From: Periplaneta americana
Lineage: Eukaryota > Arthropoda > Insecta > Blattodea > Blattidae
Direction: 5' to 3'
Assembly (NCBI RefSeq): GCF_040183065.1
Contig: NC_091127.1
Coordinates: 108,689,834 to 108,753,833 of the forward strand
Length of the DNA: 64,000 nucleotides
Shown: positions 1-10,400 of the stretch, piece by piece
Position numbering within the stretch: the first letter of the stretch is position 1
How the letters are laid out: every line of letters begins with the position of its first letter
Position numbers and translations under genes: made by a program
Notes under the pieces: model-generated
What the model was told of the DNA's origin: nothing
Databases searched by the model: none
What the model saw: the letters and a program-made list of their open reading frames with translations, nothing else

Positions 1-493
1 TTTCTTTGAACTCAATAACATATTCATGCAAACGAAGATTAATACTCGACTATACTTTTGGCACACCAATGACTTTCCGTAGATACTGTCTCACACAATC
101 AAGGCAAAACAAGTGACTAAAAGAGCTCCACATGCATAGCAAATGATGCAACAGGGGATTCACAGTGTCTATACACTAAAGTATCTATGTGCAGTCAAAA
201 TCATGCTCATGACTGTGGTGCAATAGGCAGAGGGCTCACACAATCACACATTACGAAATACATTCACATTGTGTTTACTTTATATAGCCTACCTGAAAGG
301 AATTTTTAAAATTCAATTTTAAAATTTTAAAAAATTTAGCCTATTTAAAAGAAGAACTAACATTCATGTATGTATAGCGAAATTATTTCAAATATGCATT
401 TATATAAAAAGTTGTAAAAATATGTTTTTATGAGAAATAAAATTTCATACACTATATAAACTTATGGCTTATTTCTCCGAATTTTAATCTTAG

Positions 494-569
494 TTGCAGT
501 TATTTTTTTACAAGCAGAAATAATATTTATTTACTTAAAAATCCGTTCTCTGTTGATCACTATGAATTA
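494..569. repeat. Left copy of a 76-bp direct repeat flanking the mariner palindrome
   Basis: Runs from TTGCAGT to ATGAATT and is repeated at 3936-4014 in the same orientation, with roughly 80% identity by eye. The rest of 1-493 is AT-rich with no recognisable gene. Confidence 0.75.
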
Positions 570-729
570 CGAGGCGCGTCCATAAAGTAACCTTCCCACT
601 CATCCCACAGCTAGCAAACCATATGTTGCGCGAAGCGACTGCGTGTACGCAATAGAGTAATGTCCTGGCATGGCGCATGCACTAGCAGAACCTCCCAAGT
701 GCTCTCAGTAGCTTCGTTGCATTGGTTGA

Positions 730-966
730 AGATGGACGCTCCTATTCCAGCTCCCGCTGCGTGTGAAGTGCGATCAGTGATAAAGTTTTTGAATGCACAG
801 GGCATAGCGCCAATTGAAATTCATCATCAGCTGTGCCAATCTATGGGCCTAACGTCATGAGCAAGCAGATGGTGTGTTGCTGGTGAAGACAATTTTCAGC
901 AGGACACCAAAATGTGCATGATGAGTACAGTGGGAGGCCAACCATCATCACAGACGACCTTGTGAA
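730..966 (+). pseudogene. Mariner transposase N-terminal fragment (HTH)
   Basis: Reads MDAPIPAPAACEVRSVIKF then APIEIHHQLCQSMG; after a frame change it continues MSKQMVCWW, QFSAGHQNVHDEYSGRPTII and TDDLV. This matches the first helix-turn-helix of mariner/SETMAR-type transposases. An inverted partial copy lies at 3686-3770. Confidence 0.85.
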
Positions 967-1579
967 GCAACGCACCATCTACTTGCTCATGATGTTAGGC
1001 CCATAGACCTAGCACAGCTGACGATAAACTGAGGGGCGTTTTCACAAAACTCATTATCTACATTTTTTTCGATTTTGAGATTTTAACGTATCCTTATGTT
1101 TTTGGGTCACGAGAATCCAATGGTACTATCAGAATTAAGCTAAAGTTGGTAAATATATCAGTAAATTGATGTTGAACTAAAAGAGATTTTTCAAAACTCG
1201 GTATCTACAGTTGTCGAATTTTTACAAAACTTGTTATCTACAAGAGTTGGTATTAAATAAATGTTATATTACTTATTTTTCACTTGGTGGCCACGCTGAC
1301 TAAATAATACTTTGTATACCGTTTTCTTTCACTGTTAGAACAGTTTGTATTGCTTCAGGATGATTTAAATCTCAACATTCTGCAGACTGTTACTCAGCAG
1401 AACAACGTTAAATAATATTCAAGAAAAATTAGTGAATTTGTGTCACCCAGTGCAAGAGATTCCAAGAGGCGCAAGAGGCGTTGAAGTCAACAAGAAATTC
1501 TACCTAAATATTAAAGGTATGTTGATTCTGGTGATTTACTTAATATCACTTGTGTTCACGATCTTGACGTAGAGAGCAA

Positions 1580-2310
1580 AATGGTAAATAAGCATTGCCC
1601 CACGTCTCATTTATCTTAAAATGACATGATACACTTTAGACAAAATTTTTATAACAATGATACAAAGTTGAAACAGGATATGTTTCTAATCAAGTACATG
1701 ACAGTTGCAAACTCTGCAAGGCGAACTACCACTGAAGGGGAGAAGGAGAGAAACAGATCGGTGACTATTTCCTACCATGTAACAGATGAAGATGTATCAT
1801 GAGTGTTTCAAAGGACAGATTACAACTTCTGGCTAGAAAATATGTAATCACAGGACAAATTCCAAAAGAAAATCGTGGTGATCGGCGAAAGAATGAAAAG
1901 GATGAAGAGCAGACAAATCAGATTAAAAGAAATTTTTGAATACAAAGAGAGGCACACTATTCCCGACGAGATACCTGCTGTTCTTTTTTGTCACGTGAAC
2001 TGAACTTGAAGATTACGTGAAAACGATACAAGTGCATTCGGTTTGGTGGTTTAAGATGTTCTTTGTCGAAATACAAGTATTTCAATCTAGGATTTGGTTA
2101 TCTTGAGAGGTCACAGACATCTGTTCTACATGTGCACAGTTCTTACTCAAAATTAAAGCTTCCTCTGTTGGATAAAAAAATGAGAACAGTATTATAGGCT
2201 TCACAAAATGAATGCCAAAAAGTTTTTTATAACATTAAAAGTGACTAAAGAAGACGTTATTAATATCTGTTTTGACTGTCAGCAAAACTAGACATTTCCC
2301 GAAAGTCCTG
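1580..2310 (+). pseudogene. Decayed transposase of the TIR element
   Basis: Broken frames with short recognisable blocks: NNDTKLKQDMFLIKYMTVAN, SVTISYHVTDEDVS, FGLV, ICSTCAQ near 2119 and FDCQQN near 2268. The CSTC and FDCQ-x-N blocks are the ones I recognise from multicopy arthropod transposases. Several stops; not functional. Confidence 0.55.
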
Positions 2311-2317
2311 ATATACA

Positions 2318-2976
2318 GGGTGTTTCATAATTCCTATTACAAAATCTAGGGGTTATAGAGGGGACTAAGTAGATAAAGTTTTGATTAGGAACCCATGTCC
2401 GGAAATGTATAGTTTCGATATAAAATAAGTATGAAGATCGAATCGATTTCACATCTCCCACTTCACTAGAAACAATGAAGATCTTCCTCCGACTCTACAG
2501 GTGTCTCATAAACAAGATTCTTCATGTGGCCCCAAAGGAAAAAGTCGAGAGGAGTTAAATCTAGCGACCGTGATGGCTAAGGAATTGAATCACGTCGACC
2601 TATCCACCTTCCCCCGAATGTTTGGTGGAGATGTTCACTGACGGCAAGTGAAAAGTGTGTGGGTGCACCATCATGTTGGAACCATATTTGCTGATGTAGT
2701 GGCAGTGGAAAATCTTCACATAACTCTACCAGCACCTCTTGCAGGAATGTCATGTTCCTGGGACCTGTTAGGCGGTCCGTGGAACCACTCTTGTAGTGCA
2801 CACTGGCAAGAGCTCATTGTCTCTAGTGAAGAGGGAGATGTGAAATCGATTCGATCTTCAAACTTATTTTGGATCGAAACGATACATTCCCGAACAAGGA
2901 TTCCCAGTCAAAATTTTATCTACTTAGTCCCCTCTACAACCCCTAGATGTTTGTAGTAGGAATTATGAAACACCCT
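2318..2976. mobile_element. Tc1/mariner-superfamily element, third level of nesting
   Basis: Inverted repeats of about 170 bp with termini TACAGGGTGTTTCATAATTC (left) and TATAGGGTGTTTCATAATTC (right), flanked by TA. Between them, the minus strand (2801-2480) encodes the end of a transposase: IWFQHDGAPTHFSLAV, GRWIGRRDSIP and, after a stop, RSLDLTPLDFFLWG. That is the second-aspartate and HDGAP signature of the Tc1/mariner DDE superfamily. Only the C-terminal part remains. Confidence 0.85.
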
Positions 2977-3935
2977 ATATAAAGAAGCTAATGAGATATT
3001 TTGACATAAATTGGGAGAAGCAAAAGTGTTATACCAGGATATGTTCAAATGGTGCACACAGAATGACAAAGACAACATCGATGCAGAATATTAGGAAGAA
3101 GCTCCATACTAGCTATATATTTCATACGTCAGTGTTTGTGTTATCCTGTGAAAATAAGTATTATTTCTCGTGATTGTTTCACCAAAAATTTGGACATGAT
3201 TATCTCATAATAGAATGTGTGTATACTGTAAATAACATAATATTATTCTGAGAAACACTGATGCAGAGAACTGTAGAAAAACATGTATGCTTCTTCATGG
3301 CTAAAGTGCAAATATTAATTTGAAATGTAATACTTTCTAAAATTTTCAGCTTCATTGTGTAATGACAATGCGTTTGTGTTACAATAAATAACATTATGAC
3401 ACATAATAGAACAAACATATTGGATAAATTGATATAAACCTCATATTAAGGGAAGCAGATAACGAGTTTTGTAAAAATTCAATGAATTTATTAATATATT
3501 CTAGGAAAATACAAATTCACAATTTTGTTTGAAATGTGTTTACCAATTCCACTCTAAAATTGCAATATATTATATTTTTTACGGATTAAATTTTCATCAC
3601 GATATAGGTGTATTTTAAAAAACAGCTCTCCTGAAAAAAACAGGATTTTGTACATAACGAGTTTTGTGAAAACGCCCCTCAATTTCAATCGGCGCTATGC
3701 CCTGTGCATTCAAAAACTTTATCACTGATCGCACTTCACACGTGGCGGGAGCTGGAATAAGAGCATCCATCTTCAACCAGTGCAACGAAGCTACTGAGAG
3801 CACTTGGGAAGTTCCGCTAGCGCATGTGCCATGCCAGGACATTACTCTATCACGTACATGCAGTGGCTTCACGCAACATATGGTTTGCTAGCTGTGGGAC
3901 AAGTAGGAAAGTTACTTTAGGGATGCGCCTCATAT

Positions 3936-4014
3936 TTGCAGTCATTTATTTACAAGCAGAAAGAAAGAATATTTATTTATTTAAAAATCTGTTCCCAGTT
4001 AATCACTATGAATT
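3936..4014. repeat. Right copy of the direct repeat flanking the mariner palindrome
   Basis: Second copy of 494-569. It begins within four bases of the right mariner terminus. Confidence 0.75.
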
Positions 4015-4332
4015 TTCGAAAAGTCAAGTATTAGCAAATTAGCAGGTCATCTCTTAATTTGAAGATTATGCCGTGATTTGGTTCATTATGTAACAGAACT
4101 ACCTGGTGCAAAATATGCAAGAAAGCTTGGCACCCCTCTGAAGTGAATAACAATTACGAGGTTTAAATATGCTAAAACTACACCAACTCTATAAAAAAAA
4201 TGTCCTAGCAACAAGTTTCCTATGTATTGCCTCTTCTCTAAGTTGACCAAATCAAATTTTTCAGTAATGTTATCCATTTACACAATATTATTAAGTAATA
4301 AACCATTGTGATCTTCGAATTTAGTGACATAC

Positions 4333-4483
4333 TCAGGATTGCCTGCATAGCTGAGCTGAGGTGGGCGGATGCCAAAATGCACAATCTCTGGGTATGTTAA
4401 TTCATCTCTCTTCTGTTGGTCTCGATCTAGCTGATCTACCCGAACTGAGCATGGCTTCATGCCTGGATATGTTACAACCATCC
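4333..4483 (-). CDS. Drosha: Drosha exon 9 (3' border uncertain)
   Basis: Encodes [40 protein letters not shown] and AGNP, a segment shortly before the RNase IIIa domain. The acceptor, TTTGCAG, is clear. The best donor is GA|GTATGT at 4332, because homology fades after AGNPE; a GTCACT nine bases into the apparent reading frame is an alternative. The next expected residues (YQKLWKSYVKLRHLLAN type) were not found between 1 and 4,260. Confidence 0.88.
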
Positions 4484-7400
4484 CTGCAAACATATCTTCA
4501 ATTAAAACAGAGAAGTCATGAATTACGAGTGTAAGGTGCTACCATTATTATGCAGTGTCTGAGGCAAACATTTTGAATATCATGTCACTTTCAAATATTT
4601 TGAATACCAGTGTCATTTTCAGAGTAATTCATCAATATCATTAAGTGTAATGTCCTTATGTTACATAAAATTAAGGAATATCGACCTATTTTATACTTAA
4701 TACACAATTTATAACATATTATATCATGCCACGACTATACTACTAACTGTCCGCTATAATGGACACTTGGCTCTTAAAGGTTAAATCCCTTACCAAATCA
4801 TTTATCTTGTTTTGTTAAGAGTTTTGGTATATTAGAAGTTTCAGGAATGAACTCATTGTGAGACCCAAGCAATGGTGAGTCACTGTTGTTGGCTGTATCT
4901 GAATTAAATTCACTACTGTCTATCTATCAGTGGCTTAGGACAGGAATAATATCAGGGCCATGAGGCACTGGTCTCATAACAGAAGGCAAGTTTGAATATA
5001 TAATTTTTTTCTTGTTCTTTGCATTAAAGCCCTTCACATTGCATGCATAAAAGTAAGAGTCACTGGTGTGATCTCTGGGTTCGAGCCAAACTACCAGTAT
5101 TCCAAAAAACTGCACTTTTTTCTTACTTTTTATCCAATTTCTCAAGTCCAAAAAAACGATACGAACAGTATGAGGAGCCCATGGCTTGGTTTCATCCTCT
5201 AACGTAATTCCAAAGTATGTGTTATATATAAGCTTCTTACCACAAATGAAGTATGTACTGTCTTTAATTTATTACAACAAAACTGTCACAAATATAACAA
5301 AAAATATTAGGATCATTCAAGTGATGTATCCTTTCCATTATTCTCACCTGTGTTCTTCTTCTTCTTCTTTTTCTTTTCCGCTAGGCACTTACAACTCTAT
5401 ATTACGAGTTTTGGCCTTATCAGCAATTTTCTCTTCTATTCCGTAATACAATTGTTCAAATTTTTCAAAAATTATATTTTTACAGTGCTAGGGAGATGGC
5501 CTAGTGACTAACTCCCAAATTGGAGGACCAGGTTATTTGATTTCAGGTTTTTCGTCCCCTAAAACGGCTATTTTAACTGTATTACATATGATAAAGGTAG
5601 CGAAATACAGTATTTATAAGCAAAGTTCTTACTTTAAACAACAACTATTTAACCATTTTAATGATTGAATTCACAACACAAAATTTTATAACAGAATGAG
5701 ATGTCTGAAAATAATCGAAGTATATTTATTTCACTGAATGGCAGCAATAAAAGGAATAATGGTCCACATTCATTTAAAAGGTAGACTAATAAATATAAAT
5801 TGAGGACATAGAATTCCAAAGAAATGATATGTGCAACAGTTATATTGGGTTCACATTTTTGGAATCAATGCAAGCAATTTACTTACTTACCTACAAATGG
5901 CTTTTAAGGAACCCGAAGATTCATTGCCACCCTCACATAAGCCCACCATCAGTTCCTATTTTAAGCAAGATTAATCCAGTCCCTAGCATATCACACCTCC
6001 CTCAAATCCATTTTAATATCCTCCCATCTAAACAATTTACTACTATATATAAAACTTGAAAATTTAAAACAGCAAAGTCACTACAGACCTGTGATATCAG
6101 AAGATACAGTAAAGGATGAGAAGTAATGAAAATACAAACCTTTCACTTCATCTGCAAAGTTCTGCCACTTGAACTGAGGCATGTTCAGTAGGTCACTTAA
6201 CTGTGGCTCCTCAATAAGGGCTTTACTATTTGCTACAAGATAAATCAGTACTTCATTCATGGACAGGATTTCTTTTCCATTATCTGAAAATTACAAACAA
6301 GCCTGTTAATACATACAGTGGCAAGGTTAATGCTTTAAGTAATCCTTATAAACTTTTATGGCGAAGAAGGTGAAGGGGATGATGATTATGATAGTGGTGG
6401 TGATTATGATAAGATTACAATGACGATGATGATAGTGATTACAGCGAGTGACGAAAATGTATCAATGGTGGAAAGAAATGGACTCTGAATAGTGCATGAG
6501 TGAGTAGCAGAATTTGCTGAATGTACTACTATCTGAACCAGATAACAGCAAGCTGAGACTCCATAGCTTGTAACCAATACCAAGCTGGTACATTGCAACC
6601 TGATGCATGAATCCCATTCATCCTTACACTCACACTGATAGCTTCTTTGTTAACTGGCCAGGAAATTACTGCTTCCATTACCTTTCTTTCTTTCCTAGAA
6701 TTGGTTAGTATTGTGTAAATGGCAGCTGTGAGCAGTATGGGATGAAAATAAATGAAAACAAGACGAAGACCATGATCATAGGAAGAAAAGTAAAGAATGT
6801 AAATTTGCGAATTCGAAATGAGGCAGTACAGCAAGTGGACAGCTTCAAATACTTGGGGTGTACTATAAGTAATAACATGAGCTGCTGCCAGGAAGTAAAA
6901 GGAGGATACCAATGGCAAAGGAAGCTTTTAACAGAAAAAGAAGCATCCTCTGTGGACCTCTGAAAAAAGAACTAAGGAGGAGACTACTGAAATGCTTTGT
7001 GTGTAGTGTGGCACTGTTTGGGGCAGAAACGAAAGAGGAAAGAGTGAGTGTAGAAAGACTGATGCTGAAAATGATCAGGAAGAGAAGAAGGAATTGGTTG
7101 GGTCACTGGCTGAAAAGAAACTGCCTGCTGAAGGATGCAGTGGAAGGAATGGTGAATGGGAGAAGAGTTTGGGGCAGAAGAAGATATCAGATGATAGATA
7201 ACATTAAGATATATGGATCATCTGAGGAAACTAATAGGAGGAAAATAGAAAAGATTAGAGAAAGCTGGGTTTGCAGTGAAAGACCAGCCCTTGGGCAAAA
7301 CACTATAAATGAATGAATGAATGAATGAATGAATGTTGGCAATCTGTTCATATTCAAAGTGGATTTGATCTGTTTGCATGATTGAATGAATATTTGACTC

Positions 7401-10400
7401 TATATGACTATAGGATATAGGTAGTGTGTTTATGAGAATTTATGTTGGCTAGATTGGAGTTGGCTAGTGTGTTTACATATTTTGTTTATTCATGTATCTG
7501 TGTGTACAATAAGTCGATGAACAACAGGAATAGTACTCATGTACAAAATATCACTATGATTTAATAAAAACAATAACAAAGTATTTATGTAAAGGCACAT
7601 TATATGCAATAAAATATAACTGTTGCTGGGGATAGAAAAAACAAAATTTTTCAGAAGTCAGCCCCTTTATTTTCGGAAGCCACCACACTTCGCACATTTA
7701 TCCAATGAGAAAACCATTCGAGCTAAAATGAAGATACATTTACTGAAATATACTAAACAATATTAAATATCTATGCAATGCAAACACAAGCTCTTGGAGA
7801 TGCTCTGTGCTCTTCACTGAAGCTATGTAGTAACAATATCTTGAGATGCTCAAGAAATATAACAATATTAATCTAAAAAGCACACTCCAATTTCTTCTTA
7901 CGATCGTCTTTTGTTAATTTTTAACCAATGCCACTAGGTTGTTTTTTCGATATTTCTGGTCTTCTCTCCTGGCAGTGGCTTAGTTGTTGGGGCGCCTGGA
8001 AGGCAGAGTTACGTTACCCCGAATGATATGATAGGATGATTATGATTATGTGGTGCCAGGAAAGGTCTTAAATCTAAACTTAACTTAAATTCCAGACCTT
8101 GGACGAACACAGGAATAATCCCCTTTTAAGGAAAAATTCCTGTACTCTAACCGGGAATCGAACCTGGGACCTCATGAACTATAGCCAGAAGCTCTGACCA
8201 CTAGACCACTAGACCATGAGGCTGGTCATTAATATCATATATTAGTTTAATGATGTAAAAGAAATTTTGAACTCCATAAGCCAGGCACAACATAAAGATG
8301 TTTAGTCGCCATGACTAAATGGCACCCGGAATTTGTCTACAGTAAGTAAAACACATCAAGATACATTGTATTAAAAAAAAAAGTCAGCACAAACTTAAAA
8401 TAAAACCAATTATAAGTACATGCTTTACGAGTCTACAAATTACAATCAATGACTAAACATTTTTAATGAAAAATTAATTCTCCTTTCTGATAAAATACAT
8501 GTTCTTCTTTCCTAATTACGTGCTCACTACCAAATTCTCCTATTAGACACTGATCTCCAAGCACCCAGCTTTGTTTTGTTTTCGCATGTTCACTGAACAG
8601 CAGACTTGAACTGTCTGGTAGGGTCACATACCACCAATTTACACCCCATACATATCTGCACTGTTGCGGGTTGCTTGAAGGCTCTAGGTAGCCAAACACA
8701 GGACTCTACTAATTAATAACACTTGGAGACATCTAAGCGCTGTGGGTTATGGTCTACATTCAATATAAAAAAATCTTTCACAAAAGCCAAGATGTTAAGA
8801 AACAATAAAAACATCACCCCTTGTAATTCAGCTTTCAGGGAGCGGTCACTATTATTTTAATGATGTTATAGCTCCCTCCTTCTCAACCATTTCGGTCTTT
8901 TGTTTTAATTTCTTCAATTCATTATCCTTACAGCAGACTTGAAGGAGACTTATTTTGTTCTTTCTGCAACTTCAACATATCTTCCAATGTTATTTCAAGA
9001 TAAGTTGAAGCTTTAAAAGAGAATATCAAATACAGTGACAACGTGTAGGCTATAGTCTACTGAAAAACAATGTAAGTTATTTGGGAAGCTTCCTGATAAA
9101 AACTGAATACTATGTCTGCATAGTAGTAAAAGTTATAATTTTCAAAAATAAACCTCAGACTTCCCGGGGCCAGAATAAATCTGGTCGCAGCCTGTGGGCC
9201 GCCAGTGGCCATCACTGGTCTAGATTGCCTTCAATGCTCTGGCTTAATTTTGAGACCTGCTGATTCATGGAGTGATATTGACGAAACCCTGCATGTTGAG
9301 GTGACATGGTGTTTTGAGATTCAATATACCTTGGTAGTCAGTTGTGTATCATTCTTTCCATTTTTTGCTTAATATACTGGTGAGAGAGATTGGTCTATAA
9401 CTTTCTATATCAGATGGAGATTTATCTTTTTTTTTTGAGGGTAGGAATTACAGAATCTTGTTTCTGGAAGTCTAGAGGTAATAAATAAGTTACTGAAAAC
9501 TACGTAGATCCTTCAGTTTCTAATTTTACTGCCCATATCACAGAGATAATCTTAAAATATTTTGTTAAATGCCAGAATCAAATTTAAATACAAGAAATAA
9601 AATCTTCACAAAACAGGAGCTTCATATAGCCATAAATTAATTAAAAAAAAACTCCTGATGACGACCATATTCATGCAGAGTTTATTAAAAACACGAAGGC
9701 CAATGCAAGAAAAACTGCTCTAAAACTTTTTAACAAATCATGGAACACCACTACAGTATCAGCACTATGGAAAAAGACATCATTATTTATAATAACACTG
9801 ATCCATGCTTCTATTTTACAAATAACGTGACTAACATTCACATAAGTTAGTATTTTTGTATGTAACAAAATTATATCCAATTCAAAAAGATAAATTGTAA
9901 CACTTGTGAATAATGAAATTATGGCACAGGAATGGCATATTTGTTAAAGACAAATAATGGAAGCCTTTATATTTCTTCTGAGGCTGTATTAATAGTATGT
10001 CACTTGTGTGAAAACTTAGTTAGATTATTGCTAAAAGAAAACAATGTTCTGTCTCCAAAAGCAAGTGAGGTGAAACAATATTAATTCTGGATCAGCTCAA
10101 TTCTTGAATCTTTTTCCTCCAATTACATGACCGTTTCATGAATATCCTGCAAACCACATTTTAAGAATAGTGCATTTGATAATAAATTTATATATGAAAA
10201 TCAGATATCACACAGCATTCTTCTGCACAAGATAGACAGCAGCTCTCTAAATCAATTTTATTCACAAACCAATAGGTGAGTGTTGAATAAATTTGTATAA
10301 TTGCATATATAGATATAATTTACAATTCATTTTAGAATGGTCAGCTAAGCCCCTTATTACTGCTATATATCAATAAATTTAAATCTTTTTATTCAATCTT

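Larger units (their letters stand above)
1031..3680. mobile_element. TIR DNA transposon with iterated terminal motifs, inserted in the mariner
   Basis: Terminal inverted repeats begin GAGGGGCGTTTTCACAAAAC and continue with CTC(A/G)TTAT. Related motifs (ACAAAACT...GTTATCTAC type) recur at about 1188, 1218 and 3454. The interior (about 1580-2310, plus strand, frameshifted) has pieces of a transposase-like protein that I associate with a common unnamed arthropod family: DTKLKQDMFLIKYM, ICSTCAQ and FDCQQN. Family name unknown. Confidence 0.7.
570..3932. mobile_element. Palindromic mariner element interrupted by other transposons
   Basis: Ends are inverted copies, GAGGCGCGTCCATAAAGTAA on the left and GAGGCGCATCCCTAAAGTAA on the right, with possible TA target duplications. 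The left arm (570-873) encodes the start of a mariner transposase, with the HTH region reading EVRSVIKFLNAQGIAPIEI. After a 99-bp centre, the same sequence runs back in inverted orientation at 973-1025. It is interrupted by another element (1031-3680) and resumes at 3683-3932. No catalytic DDD region of this mariner is present, so it cannot be autonomous. Confidence 0.85.

Noticed and set aside
1-4260. Possible further Drosha exon (RNase IIIa region)
   Set aside because: Minus-strand frames were read for the expected Y-x-K-x-W...LRHLLAN and RNase III signature; none found, so the exon is outside the window.
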